64,000 nt of DNA from NCBI GenBank assembly GCA_009746045.1, contig RPFO01000392.1:331145-395144 (forward strand). The letters are read 5' to 3'. Made by a program: the position numbers and the translations under genes. The DNA comes from Mesostigma viride. Lineage: Eukaryota; Streptophyta; Mesostigmatophyceae; Mesostigmatales; Mesostigmataceae. The notes beneath the pieces were generated by a model that was not told the origin of the DNA, did no database searches, and saw nothing but the letters and a program-made list of their open reading frames with translations. Shown here piece after piece: positions 23,122-34,539 of the stretch (within the stretch, counting starts at the first letter, position 1; each line of letters begins with the position of its first letter).

Positions 23122-25734
23122 CTTGCTTTCTTGCTTGCTTGCGTGCATGTATGTATGAATATGTGCATGCTTGCTTGCCTGCCTGCCCGCATGCGTTTGC
23201 TCGTCCTCGCAGTCCGAAGGGCGCGATGACCGTAGGAACGCCCAGCTGGGGCGGACTGGCTCGTCGACAAAGAAACGCGCCAGGGGGGAGGGGCAGGGGG
23301 GGGGGCTGGCCGCTGACACGCTGTCCATTGGTAGCACGGTGGCGCGTCGGCGGTTACAGATTGACCCAGGGGTCAGCCTCAGGAACAGCGACCATGGTGA
23401 TGAGGGTGGTGATGGCGGCGGGGCTGGTATGGGGATCGGTGGGTGCGACGAGGAAGTGGACATAGAGGGGGAGGGGGAGGAGGAAGAGGAGGACAAGGGG
23501 AGGAAAGCGGACCCCGACTACACGTGTCCAAGGGAGAGGAGGAAGGGCTCCTCTGGGAATCTCCCGCGGGTCAGCACGGGGAGGCAAGCGGGCAAATCCG
23601 CGATCTTGATGACCGCGTTTGTGACAAAGGTGATGGAAGGTAAGAAGAGCCCATTTAAGCACCGCGCGCTGACGCGCGAGCCAGGTGGTGCCAGCGAGGT
23701 GACACCCAGGGAGGCAGATCGCGGGCAGTCGCAGGGTTCTGTGGCGGTGCCCAACGCCAGCAATTACATCCGTCTCCCCAGCGCGCACAGGCGGGAGGGC
23801 GCGGTCCCGGAGGCGGCGGCGGGAAGGTGCCTTGTGAGGGCTTGTGGCGAGGCCGGCCCGACCACGACAAATCGCCCTCCAGTGATCGCAGCGACTGGCA
23901 CGAGCAGGGACGAACGGGGCACAATCGCCCCCAGCGACGGTATTGTTGCTGATCAGACCATCGCAACAGCCAACGGGGCGGAAGGGCCACTCGGACCGGC
24001 ATCAGACCGCGGTGCTATCCCGCCCTCTCGCCCCAACGTCGCTCGTGATGTCACCGATGGGGTCCCGCATCTCGTGGAGCCGCATGGTTTGCCTGGGAAC
24101 CCTGGCATGCGGCCGCCGGCAACCTCCCGCGAGGGACATGAACGTTCCATCGACGACCCGTTCAATGATGCGCAAGGTGACACGCGTGTTGACGAGGCAG
24201 GGCCGTGGGGTAACCCCATGGACGATATCGTTTGCTTCGGGATCGATGATTTTGTACGTAGTGGCGTGGATGAGGGTGGAAGCGGTGGTGTGAATTATGG
24301 ACATGATCATGATGATGTTTGCGAAGATGCTCTGCCACTTGACGAGAATGCGGCGCGCATGCCGTCATTTGGTGGACACCTGTCCGAACGTAGCCAGCCC
24401 GTGACGTCACCACAGGGGGGGAACTCACCAAAGCGGATGTCTGGGCACCCTGGGGGGACCCAGGGACAGCCGCAGCCGGGTGGGGGGCAGCCGCCTGGAG
24501 GTGCAAGGCCCCCATTGGCCAACGGCGCGCCTGCAACGGGGGCCAATCAAAGCGCGGTGGTTGTCGAGCAGAGGGTGCTGGGGGTGGGTATGGCTGCGGA
24601 CGCATCGTCCGATGCATCGCCAGCACAGACGTCCGCGAGGGGAGGCCAGAAGGTGGGGCAATCAGGGAACGTGCCGGCTGTGCCTGCAGAGGGGAACGCG
24701 GCGGAGATTACAGCGTTGACACCAGCGGTGACAGCAGGAGGGCTGCCAAGAGAGGACGAGGATGCAGCAGCAGCCAAGCGGATTCGTGAAGAGTTTGAGG
24801 TACGCGCTGTCGCCACTGTGAGTACCAGTTATGATGTCCTTGTGGCATGGTGGCAAAGGGTTTTGGTTTCCAGCAGATAGGGGGGTATTGAAACTGGGGG
24901 GGCCTGTTGTCCAAGTGCACGGTGCACCCCCTTGGCAAGCATGAGCTGAATCTCTCTCTGTGTGAGGGCAACAAGTTTGGCACTATGCTCTTTATAACTT
25001 GCCTGGTTGTTCGATCCCCCCTTCGATCTCCCCTGCTGTCTGTGGCAACGGATCAGACAGCCAGCGCAGCAGTTGTTGAGTCAGCGGAGGGCAGCTTAAG
25101 GCTTTAAATGGCCCCAGGATAGGCCCAGCCTCTCCTTACGCGTGGACCGTGCTCTCTGTCCTATAAACGCCTGATTGATTAGCCCAGGCATCCTTCAGGA
25201 ATTCCTTAGTGCTGATGCTAAGAAGGTTTTCTTTCTCACTTGCAGGCATTTGGTCAGTTATTGGGTTCATTTCATTGAATTCAAGGCGATGGGAGTCACG
25301 TGCAAGCTGGCAGGCCATCAGAGCCTCCATCTACTTTCTTTTCCCACAGCACTTTTTGTGTGCCCTGGAGTTGTCTGATCTTTCTGATAAGCAACCACAC
25401 ACTTGCGGTGTAAATCTGCCAACAGTTGCTGAGAGCCGCCATGCTTGCGGAGAAGGCGAAAATGGCCGCGTCGAAGCAAGCAGCGGAAAATTGCGAGAAG
25501 GAAGCGGCGCTACTTGAGCATGACGCCACGATCGCTGTGATAGAGGCAGAGGTTTTGGAGATATTTGCAACCAAGCTGGCAGCGTCCGCAAAGGCTAAAA
25601 GGGAAATGGCAAGGGAGAAAGCAGAATGGGCGGCAAGCCACCGTGCTGAAGCAGCACGGCACAAAGACGTGGTCGCAACAGCCGAAGAAGAAATAAAGGA
25701 GTCTTTGGCCTCTGTTACGACATTGAAACTCTAG
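11533..25734 (+). CDS. CHD3/PICKLE-type PHD-chromo-chromo protein with degenerate SNF2 ATPase
   Basis: Twelve exons join in phase: 11533-11690, 11962-13031, 15770-15960, 16714-16941, 17685-17981, 18618-18809, 19762-19956, 20524-20745, 21651-21912, 22413-22672, 23213-24799 and 25426-25734, giving about 1656 residues. A PHD finger (C38, C41, C55, C60, H65, C68, C102, C105) is followed by chromodomains at about 178-205 (VEYLVKWRDRW..CTWVPE) and 270-290 (ELLVRWPGVEMRCTWEV). The SNF2 region then follows family order. Its Walker A is GDRHMGKV instead of DEMGLGKT, and the DEAH/DEGH box is DARV (512-515). Exon 8 aligns with the end of the helicase C domain (VDAVVVF, ACGTVEE), but the motif VI arginines are replaced in RAALALRTLRPF. 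ATP hydrolysis is therefore unlikely, and a chromatin-binding scaffold role is inferred. The long exon 11 is low-complexity and the last exon is an Ala/Glu/Lys coiled coil. Some exon edges (exons 7-9) are less certain than the domain calls. Plant MOM1, also a CHD3 derivative with a broken helicase, is the nearest analogy. Confidence 0.8.
13032..14760. repeat. 1.7-kb GGTGGGTGG/CTGCTGCATGTT minisatellite in CHD intron 2
   Basis: About sixty units alternate between GGTGGGTGGTGGGTGG, GCTGCTGCATGTT or GCGGCTGCGCAGTT, and GGAGGTT. Because unit length is mostly a multiple of three, both strands stay open for hundreds of codons, giving spurious Thr/His/Pro-rich and Gly/Trp/Cys-rich frames. Its edges coincide with the exon-2 donor at 13032, and the array starts inside the donor string GTGGGT. 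Confidence 0.95.
14761..15769 (+). other. Remainder of CHD intron 2
   Basis: This part holds a run of about 17 G at 14842-14858 and, at 15072-15165, seven copies of a 13-bp unit based on GTAGCTGGCACTG. The rest shows no gene. The acceptor TGTGTGCAG ends at 15769 and matches the reading phase left by exon 2. Confidence 0.6.
16357..16457. repeat. (GGGC)n microsatellite in CHD intron 3
   Basis: CGGG/GGGC tetranucleotides run from about 16357, at first interrupted by GCGCGC and perfect from about 16411 to 16457. It is potentially G-quadruplex forming. Confidence 0.9.
17130..17355. repeat. Ten copies of a 22-bp unit in CHD intron 4
   Basis: Each unit contains CATGGCATCGCTGCC followed by TACCGGT, with TCT for TCG in some copies. 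Copies abut without unique spacers, so this is a minisatellite and not a CRISPR array. A further set of CATCACTGTGCC-type short repeats occupies 17590-17650. Confidence 0.95.
18970..19290. repeat. 34-bp purine-rich tandem repeat in CHD intron 6
   Basis: About nine copies of a 34-bp unit containing GAAATGGCAAGGCAAG, then AAAAGAAATGAAGGATAA. Some copies have TTAATGAAGCATAA instead. The purine strand bias is complete over about 320 bp. Confidence 0.95.
20135..20417. repeat. (CCA)n microsatellite in CHD intron 7
   Basis: CCA/CCG triplets from about 20135 become a perfect (CCA)n from about 20260 to 20417. The poly-Pro, poly-His and poly-Thr frames over it are not genes. It ends about 100 bp before the exon-8 acceptor. 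Confidence 0.95.
20757..20998. repeat. 33-35 bp tandem repeat in CHD intron 8
   Basis: About seven copies of a unit containing GTCATCAAGTTGAAAGGGAA and GGCGAGTTAGAG. The first copy overlaps the end of exon 8, where ATCAAGTTCAAA is coding. The array thus seems to have grown from the exon-intron boundary. A smaller GGGTTGCCTGGCA repeat follows at 21310-21400. Confidence 0.9.
22813..23130. repeat. (CCCG)n then (CTGC)n microsatellites in CHD intron 10
   Basis: A perfect CCCG tract from 22813 picks up CCGCCC interruptions after 22925 and changes at about 23041 into a CTGC tract lasting to 23122. The two blocks differ by a C-to-T change in the unit, suggesting one arose from the other. Confidence 0.95.
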
Positions 25735-26419
25735 AAGGAGCAACATTCCTGAAAGAAACATGTTGATTGCTTGCAACCCGAGTAGTTTGTTGAAAGGGGG
25801 AGCATGGCTATATAGTTCGCATGAAACTTTTTTAAAAAAATCCGAAAACCTGGTTATCCCATCATCAACATGCTTGAACAAATACTAGCCAATACAACCA
25901 CCGCAAACACATGCATGCATGATATCGATCACCCTAGCTTGTATGGGCATCGTTGATCAACCATGGAGCTAGGTCGATCGGACAGATCGAGTGCTCGCAT
26001 ACGAACGTACAGAAGCATACATTCATCAAGGAGACAACCAGCGCAGGCCAGAAATCGGGAGAATCCGGGCCATGGTAACTCAGTGCCGTTATCTTGTCCG
26101 TGTTTTCGAGTCGTTCAGGATAATGAATATGAATGGAGATGGAAATGTGTAGCCTTGTGCATTGAAATTATGGCTGGCTTATACGTGTAGAGCGACTAGA
26201 TAACCTAGACGGTGGGGCCGGAAACAGCTTGCTTGATCAGGCCGGGCGTTTTTTTCGAGCCTAACTGGCCGGGAGTGTCTAGTGGTGAGCACCATTGCTG
26301 CGATCTCGCTCTCCCACCATTTACAAGGCAATGCCCGCAAATGGATAACCACTGAAAAGGTCTAGCTAGTCAGTCATTACGTTAGCCATGCCATGATTCC
26401 AAACGTCCAAGAACTACAC
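25735..26419. other. Spacer between CHD-like gene and LTR element
   Basis: No gene is seen. The target-site copy ACGGT of the following retrotransposon occupies 26420-26424. Confidence 0.5.
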
Positions 26420-26424
26420 ACGGT

Positions 26425-27204
26425 TGTAACAAGCAAAACTGACTTTGTTGTTACATCCTTTGTTTTGTGAATGTTTGGCTTTTATTTGAGGACTTTTGGA
26501 TCAGTATTGAGAAAGTTATGAGGTTTCTAAGACGACGGTACTTGGAGCTGATACTTTGTCAACCAACTGATAGGAACCCTCATTGGTCGTGGCCTGATCC
26601 ACGTAGGGTTGTAGTTTGTTGGCTGATACTACTGATAGGAGCCCTCATTGGTCGTGGCCTGATCCACGTGGGGTTGTAGTTTGTTAGTTGGTACTATTGA
26701 GTCTTAAATGCTCCTTTGGGACTTCAGTGCTTACGACAGATTTAGGATCTCATGGAAAGATTCTGCCAGGCTGTGTGTGGTGTTGTTCTGTTCTGTGTGA
26801 CTAGGATGGATACGAAGATCTTGTATAGAATCCCATGGTTCTGATTGGTTCTCTTCAGGCTAAGGTTGGAGCAAGTTCGACAAGCACGTCGATATCAAGG
26901 ACGTGGGGTCGCCATTGTTGCTACGTTGGTTTTGATTCACCATGGTATAATAAAGCTTGGCTTTGTTGTCCAATCCATAAGAGCCCCTTGGCTATAGACG
27001 TCCTTCAGTTCCACAGAGGTCGTCTATACACGAGCTTGTCTTTGTGTCTACAAGGGGTTGTGATTCCCTAAATCACGTGCTGTGGAATTTCCATCTCAAC
27101 GTTGCTCGGATACTTGAAGTTCTGCGACTCAGGAAAGCAACCCAGGTAAAAGATCTTTCATATTGGACTGTGGATGATGTTGATGATCATTTTTAGTCGT
27201 TACA
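26425..27204 (+). repeat. 5' LTR
   Basis: TGTAAC...GTTACA, 780 bp, with a TATAATAAAGC-like string near 26946 that could provide the promoter or polyadenylation signal. Visible differences from the 3' LTR are C/A near 26437, T/A near 27000 and T/C near 27018. Confidence 0.95.
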
Positions 27205-27218
27205 TTGGTATCGGGGAT
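27205..27218 (+). promoter_or_regulatory. Putative primer-binding site
   Basis: TTGGTATCGGGG lies immediately after the 5' LTR, where a tRNA 3' end primes minus-strand synthesis. It resembles the TGGTATC-type sites complementary to initiator Met tRNA in many plant elements. The identity of the tRNA is not proven. Confidence 0.6.
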
Positions 27219-27431
27219 CTCTACTTTGGTGTTTCTCTTGAAGTCGCAACCTTCCGGGTAGTACAACGTTGATCAGATGTCTGTCATCCGAGAAGATTCA
27301 TAGAGTTGCGGAAAACTTACGGTGTTACAGACTGAGACACATCCTGATGTGACTGTCTTGCTCTGTAACACTAGAAGTCAGCCGTAACCGTTGTCTCTAC
27401 TAGGCAGACGATCGCGACTCCATGTGGAAGT

Positions 27432-27665
27432 ATGAGTAGTTCGAAGACACAATCACCTTTACCCCCTACTAATCAAGGTTTGGGAGATCCGTCATCATCT
27501 CTGGAACCCATTGCTAGGGAAGGTGCTGAGACAACTACTCATACTCCACGGCGTCAACTTAATTTCAATCGTACTTCTATGACTGAAGTGAGGCGGGTTA
27601 CACAATCACCTTCATCCCTACGGAACCAGGTGTGGGCGACCTTCTTCTCCTTCACCTCTCCCTAG
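27432..27665 (+). pseudogene. Possible gag N-terminus, broken
   Basis: A 77-residue frame rich in Ser, Thr, Pro and Gln starts 227 bp after the 5' LTR, where gag should begin, and then stops. No gag domain or zinc knuckle is recognisable. Its place is the only argument for the call. Confidence 0.35.
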
Positions 27666-30600
27666 AAAAGGGTGTTGCATAAGCCATTATTAACGCACCA
27701 CTAAGTCACCGTCCCTTTCTTTAAATTCGTGCAATATTTCATTGACAAGCGTCCTTACTTACGGGCTTTCGGCTGGCTGGCCGCATCGTGCTGAAGTCCG
27801 ACCACCGCCCTGTCTGTCGTGGCTGCTGACGCCGCAGTCTCTGCCTAGCTCCAAACATCTTTATATATTAGCATTACGCAAGTGTTGCTACGTTTCGAGC
27901 AGGGCCATGCGGAGTGTTGGGCCAGTAGCTCAGCAGGTCCGGCTCCAGAATCCTGCTAGGAGCTGTCTTTTTTCCCTGCAGGCTCTGTTTTCGGCCAGGC
28001 TGACATGGCGCTACGGGTTATGGCTGAGCCGACGCAATGTTGCTGCCGACGGCACCTATCACCCGGTTTCCGGGTTGCGGCTGCACGCACGACCACCACC
28101 GCGACCGCCTGACGACGTCGCCGTCTAAGGTTGTTTTTTTTTCCCGGTGCTGCTTTTCTTTGACGACATTTTTACGGTGTGGCTCAGGTTACACCTCGTG
28201 TCTTTTGAGGGTGGCTCCGGATGAGCGGACAGTAGGGATTCATGGCTGCCTTTTTTACGCAAGGTTCCTTTTGCACTCACTTGACAATCTTTCAGGATCC
28301 TTTTCTTCGGTGCATGGGCAGCCTACCCTTGCTGTTTAAGGACTGTGGCACGTCCTTAATTCACGCGTCGCCAAACATTTGTTTCAGTTGTGGGGGAAAC
28401 TCTTCCTTTTCTTGTTGAGCATCATGACAGTGGAGGCGTTCTAGGTTGAGCTTTGGTTCCTCCCACGTGTATGGTGGTTTGGTTTTGGTGGGGAGGAGAA
28501 CAACGGCATTTGTGTTGTTCCCACTAGCATCATGGTACTATGGGTAGGGCGAGCTCCCTAGGAGTTGTCCAGATTGGTGGCAGCTACGTCTGGTTACCCT
28601 GAGCAATTTTTTGCGGGGGAGTGGACATCCTGGATGTCTGCAATGTAATTTCCAGACGGCATCACACATGCCAGGGCAGAACAACAGCATTTACGGGGTT
28701 TCCACTATCATACTTGGACAGCTGTGTCTAGTTACCCTGAGAAAATTTCTGCGGGGGAGTGGATATCCCAGGTCTGCCAAAAGGGTGCCAGATGCTATCA
28801 TGGAGGCATATGGCATGGTAGATGCCACCACATCAGGGGACATCGGGATACCTGCAGTGGGTTGTCCCCTAGAGGGTATCACACGTGCACCCATGAGTTG
28901 CCAGGTGTCTCTTGCATGGGTTGCCCACTTGCTAGACGGTGTCCTTTGACACATGTTCCCAGAGGGGGTGGACCACTTGCTTGACAATGTCCCTTTACAA
29001 GTGGGGTGTGGGTCACTTGCCAGTTGGGGCCCTTACCTGCGCCAGACCATTGTGACCACGCATTTACTTCTCCCAGGACAGGATGGTTACCACTGCTTGT
29101 TGGCAGATGGTCCCTGTTGGGCCTAGGAGGTGCACTAGGACAGCAAGTATGGACACCAGGGCTGCTGTCATAGTTCTTATCTGTGAATATATCTGATATA
29201 GTTCTCAGATCAGAATTTTTGACACTGGTCAAGGCGTTTTTAGGCCCATTTTTTCGATTTTTGGGCAATTCTGCTGGCTGTTGGACAACCTCAGGCCCTT
29301 GTGTTCCTCCGGCTTAGGAGTTCTGGCTACCTGGCACTTGGTAGTAGCCCTGTTCGAGTCTGCTATCTTAATAGGTTGGCAGTCTGTGGCTTGCCTACTA
29401 GGCAGTTTTCTGAGTGCCATAGTGAAGAGTGCTGGCTCCTTCCTGCAGCCTGATTGACGTTTAGTCCGGGCAGTTGACAGCATGTGGTCCTTCTTCCAAG
29501 CAGCTTCTGGAGCCAGGCTCATTGGTGTCCGTCCCAGGCCTCCATAAAGCAGCTTAGTCACTTCCCCATAGCGTGATCGGCGCAAGCAGCTAGTCTTGGT
29601 TGTACAGTCAGGCAACAGCTGTGTTGGATACCCACATGTGGGGGTGGTCCAACGCTGATTGGGCGTGGTGGCAGTAGCCTCTTGGGGGCTTGAGGCCAGT
29701 GGGGGATTGGAAACATGTCTATGGCGGGCATGGTGCATGGAGGCTACGTTGGAGAGTACCCTGGTAGTGGACTAGTGCTGTTGGTGGCAACTGCAAGCAC
29801 TCATGGTGACGAGCGCCAGCACTCCTGGTGGCGACTACCAGCACTCATGGTGGGGCCTGAGAGCACTCGTGGTGGCGACTGCAAGCACTGCATGGTGGCC
29901 GCTGGCGACTCTGGTGACTTGGGGACGCCCAAGTGACGAGTATCTGTAATGCTGGTGCCTGCTCCTGACGCAGTGCTGGTCCTGCCTGCTGGTGGACATC
30001 AAGCCAGCCTTGTGCAGATGAGTAACCTCCTACCCTTGCTTTGCCCTGCTATGGACTTATTCTTGCTTGCATGGTGCCAGGATGGCTTGTTGTCTTGATA
30101 GTACACCATCCGCCCTTGAGCTGATTGCTTGCACAGCATGATGGTTGTATGAATGGGACTGCTTGCACGGGGGGTCTGGCATCATGTTTGCGTGGGTAGG
30201 ATGTCCTTGTTGGTTGGATGATGGGCGGGATCAACGGAGCTACAACTGTGGGGCAGGATGGAATCTTTGGCATGACAGTGATGACAATGATGCCCACTCC
30301 GTTGACTCTTAATTGAGGAGTTGGACTACTTGGTGCTGGGCGGGGGCTCACATGGCTTAGAGGTGTGGGTTAGTTGGGGGACCCATTCAGCCCTCTACCA
30401 CCCTTACAACCTGCCTCATGTGCATCAGTATCCGTGGTACACTGACATTAATACCATTTGGCAGTCTACGTGGTCCACGGACATGGATACTACTTTCCAT
30501 GCTTTGACTAGGGGGACATGGTTCAGTCTACTTGCTAGGGCCCTGCCAAGCTGAGGGTGTATCTGTTTGATGACTGATGGCCTCATCCAGCATACCCTTA

Positions 30601-31529
30601 CGCTGCCCTACTTGTGCAACCTTGTCTTGGGCTCCTTCGATCCTAATGCCCACATTACCTTGCATGGTAGTGCCACCTGGATGGATGCGGGGAGTGATTT
30701 TTGTTGCTGGGGCCCTGCCAAGCTTGGGCACATCAGTTGGCTGATTGGTGATTGCTTTCAGTCTGCTCTCAAGCTGCCTTGTATGCAACTCTGTCTTGGA
30801 TGCTGTAGTTCCCACCCCATCTTTAGTCATGAGGTGCATAGGACGTCTTAATAGAGCGACCCTGCAGGCCACCAGTGGTTTAGTGGGCTGAGAGACTTGC
30901 CTCCCCCACCCTTCTCTGGTTGGCTGGGCCTCTGTCTTCATGCGTATCCCATGGCGTTTGTTCCTGCTAGGTCATGCTGTCAATCTTGGGAAGCTGATAC
31001 CAGGATTATTACAGCTTATTCTACGCAGAGGGGTGGAATTATTAGGCATGCTGGTAGTCTCCAGTTTACCAGTTATGCTGAGGGGGATTTGTGTGGGGAG
31101 CAGGGCGTGCAGGGGATTGGGCTGCACCTAGCCCTTGCATGGGGGTAGCGTGTGCTACGATTTACAAGTTGGGGCATACCGTTCATAATGCTGGTGAGGC
31201 ATTACTGATCTTCTGCTATCCCTCTCAAGGCTGTGGATAGTTTTCCCAGGCATCTTATGGAGAAATAGTGTGCCTTGTGATTATCATAGGCCACTGGCTA
31301 TGGGTTTGAGTGTACTAGCTACTAAGGAGATGTGGCTTTACCTCACTCTCACTCCTTTGGTGCGACTGGAGGGGGGGAATTTTGTTCTGGTGGGGAGGAG
31401 ATCTGTGAGGATCATAGCGTGGATTCACCCTGGGATTTCAGTTCATCCTGTCGGGCTCACCTCATAGATCCCTGACTATGTGGTATCCTGGTTTCGCTGG
31501 CCATCGGTGGGCTATTTTGGCTGTGCTTT

Positions 31530-31853
31530 GTGGCACCTCCCCAACCTGCTGGCGGGTACCCACTGGTGACAACCCTGTCCACGGCCTCTCTTCATCATGG
31601 GTGTACTTCTGAGATACCCTTGATCTTCCTGAGGCGACCCTGTTGGCGACGTCTTCCTGCTGGATTGCTCCTGCCTCTTGGTGACTGCACTTCCACCTGG
31701 GGCGCTGTTGACGTTTCCTCGTTCCAGTTTGCGTGGACTGACGGGTGTCAGCAGGCCTTGGACTTGCTGCAGCAGAAGCTCACGCCAGCCCCTGTGTTAG
31801 GATTGAGCATTCTTGGAATCCACCCAGCCTGCTATGACCTGTTGGTGATCTGA
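31530..31853 (+). pseudogene. Gypsy polymerase fragment (RT-RNase H junction)
   Basis: Within this 107-residue frame, FAWTDGCQQALDLLQQKLTP matches the family pattern F-x-W-T-x-x-C-x-x-A-F/L-x-x-L-K, followed by APVL, found between RT and RNase H of Ty3/gypsy Pol. The upstream YxDD motif and the downstream DAS motif of RNase H are not readable in frame, so the enzyme is dead. Confidence 0.65.
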
Positions 31854-32693
31854 GGGAGGTCCCCAGTTGGGATGGATTGGGGATTTATTATGGCTCGGTT
31901 ACCTGCCACTCTGTTGTGGTGATACAGCATCTGTCCCTGACTACCTCTTCCCTTGAGAAGGGCTGGAATCTTTGGGTGTGCTGTGGTGACTAGCTTTGAT
32001 GAGCCTTGGACCCTGGCAGCCCAGTTAGTTTTGTGGGGTTCGCTGTATAGAGGGTTAGCCTTGCTACATGACACTCTGCTTCCTGCCCTGATCAAGCAGT
32101 GAGAGTTGTCAGTATTTCGTGGCATGGATCCCTGTGGATGACCCGTTATCCCTGGGAATGTCAGGCTTGTCTTTCACCCGTGGACTCTAGCTGAGGGAGG
32201 GTGGTGTCCCAGAACATGGAGTGGCCTCGCCTTGTTTGGCTTAGGTGCCTTGATCCTGTTTACTCCTTCTTGGATTCATGTGGACTCATTGAATCCGACG
32301 GGGATCTGAGTTGAGTGGGATGGACTCTGGTGGGAGTTTGGTTGGACTAAGCTGAGATGACATCCAGATTTTGGTGACCAGTTTCTGAGGATGGTTGAGG
32401 GGATCTGAGCTTGGATGGCACATGGAGAGTGACTTCTGTGTTGTACCCTCGACATATGGAGTGGTTCACCTAGGGCTTGATTCCTGGTATGATTAAGACA
32501 CGTGGGTCATGTTCTGCATGCACGTCTTCGTGTACCAGACCAATAGTATATACCTGGAGGTTTCTACCTTGGTGCTGCTGAGTGGCCTATGTGGATCATA
32601 GGAACTGCACGGGCCCCTGTGACCACTATGAGACTTTGGCCAAGGCGTTGGCTGCACTCAACAGAGAGGAGGGGGAGGTGAGCTCTGAAGGCT

Positions 32694-33395
32694 ATGTGGA
32701 GGAGGTCCTATCTCAGCTGCACACAAGCCTGTATGAGAGTGGCTCCCCTTTTTGTGGCTCATCTGCTGCGTAGGATGTATGCATTGTCACCAGGACCTGA
32801 GATTGACATGAGGCCTGCTGAGGGGCCGGTCATGCTGGCAGCCTTACCTGAGGCCTTGAAGGAGGCATTTACTCAGTTGCAGCCAGTGAGTATGGGAGAG
32901 GCTTCCTACATGGAGCTGTTGGAGTTTTCAGTTCAGAAGGGTGCCTTTGATTTGGTTCCTTCTTCCTCCAGCTCTGCCAGAAGGTGTTTTCCTTTGGAGA
33001 CTTCTAACCTCTTTTGCCATCCAGGGTTGCCCAAGTACACTGTGGAACTTAAGATCCGTCAGACGCCACTAAGGGTGCTGGTGCCTCTGATAGGTGCTAA
33101 GTGGTCGGTGGTCAAGACCTTTCTGCAGTTCTGGTGGGCGTACAGATCATGGGTGAGCAGGCACAAGACGTCCTCTACTTGGGTGATGGACCCTGAGAGT
33201 CAGTCTGTGGTGCTCTTCTCCTATCCAGGGGCATGCCTTCGCTATGCTGCCCAGATGGTGGCAGGAGCTGCTGAGACTTGCGTGGTGTTGCAGGTCAGCA
33301 GGGACTGGCCAGAGTTGGCCCACATGGTGGAGCAGTTTCCCATGGGTGGACTCAAGGGCAAGGATGGCCTGAATGGGGATTGGTATAGCCTGTGA
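32694..33395 (+). pseudogene. Longest frame of the retrotransposon interior, unknown
   Basis: This 233-residue frame lies 360 bp upstream of the 3' LTR. It has no motif I recognise. Segments such as MLAALPEALKEAFTQLQPVS look like an ordinary soluble helical protein, so it may be a remnant of an additional 3' frame, integrase C-terminus or captured gene. Coding status is uncertain. Confidence 0.35.
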
Positions 33396-33754
33396 GGAAC
33401 AGGGCTGAGAAGGAAAGGGGGCTTTGGATTGTGGTGTGAGGGGGGGATTCCAGGATGGATGATGGGGGGGCTCCAGTCCAGTTCTGATGTTCCAGTCCAG
33501 AGTTCCAGGTTCCAGGATGCTGAATGGAAGACCTTGTATTATGAGATGTGTTTATCTGGATTTATAGTAGATAAGGTAGTGACTTGTCTGCTGTAGAAAC
33601 CTGTGACTAGATGTTTATGAGATAGGAGGCCCTGTTTCCAGGGATGTAAAAACCCATCTGCTTTTCCCAAGAGATGGTGGATTTCTGTTCAATGTTCCTC
33701 TGCCTTCAAGAGTTGGCTATTGGACCTGGGAGGTCCAGTTTTGAGGGGGAGATA

Positions 33755-34534
33755 TGTAACAAGCAAAAATGACTTTGTTGTTACATCCTTTGTTTTGTGA
33801 ATGTTTGGCTTTTATTTGAGGACTTTTGGATCAGTATTGAGAAAGTTATGAGGTTTCTAAGACGACGGTACTTGGAGCTGATACTTTGTCAACCAACTGA
33901 TAGGAACCCTCATTGGTCGTGGCCTGATCCACGTAGGGTTGTAGTTTGTTGGCTGATACTACTGATAGGAGCCCTCATTGGTCGTGGCCTGATCCACGTG
34001 GGGTTGTAGTTTGTTAGTTGGTACTATTGAGTCTTAAATGCTCCTTTGGGACTTCAGTGCTTACGACAGATTTAGGATCTCATGGAAAGATTCTGCCAGG
34101 CTGTGTGTGGTGTTGTTCTGTTCTGTGTGACTAGGATGGATACGAAGATCTTGTATAGAATCCCATGGTTCTGATTGGTTCTCTTCAGGCTAAGGTTGGA
34201 GCAAGTTCGACAAGCACGTCGATATCAAGGACGTGGGGTCGCCATTGTTGCTACGTTGGTTTTGATTCACCATGGTATAATAAAGCTTGGCTTTGTTGTC
34301 CAATCCATAAGAGCCCCTTGGCTATAGACGACCTTCAGTTCCACAGAGGCCGTCTATACACGAGCTTGTCTTTGTGTCTACAAGGGGTTGTGATTCCCTA
34401 AATCACGTGCTGTGGAATTTCCATCTCAACGTTGCTCGGATACTTGAAGTTCTGCGACTCAGGAAAGCAACCCAGGTAAAAGATCTTTCATATTGGACTG
34501 TGGATGATGTTGATGATCATTTTTAGTCGTTACA
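33755..34534 (+). repeat. 3' LTR
   Basis: 780-bp near-identical copy of the 5' LTR, preceded by a polypurine tract at 33743-33754 and followed by the ACGGT target copy. Confidence 0.95.
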
Positions 34535-34539
34535 ACGGT

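Larger units (their letters stand above)
26425..34534 (+). mobile_element. Ty3/gypsy-type LTR retrotransposon, complete structure, decayed coding
   Basis: Two 780-bp direct repeats (26425-27204 and 33755-34534) start TGTAAC and end GTTACA. The element is flanked by the 5-bp duplication ACGGT (26420-26424 and 34535-34539). I count three substitutions between the LTRs by eye, so the insertion is recent. A primer-binding-like string TTGGTATCGGGG follows the 5' LTR and the polypurine tract GAGGGGGAGATA precedes the 3' LTR. Assignment to Ty3/gypsy rests on a segment at about 31720-31800 reading FAWTDGCQQALDLLQQKL, which matches the start of the RNase H-proximal region of gypsy polymerases. No intact gag-pol frame remains in the 6.5-kb interior. 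Confidence 0.9.

Noticed and set aside
22582-23496. Ala/Gly/Arg and Ala/Pro/Arg-rich frames on both strands
   Set aside because: Generated by the (CCCG)n and (CTGC)n tracts of intron 10.
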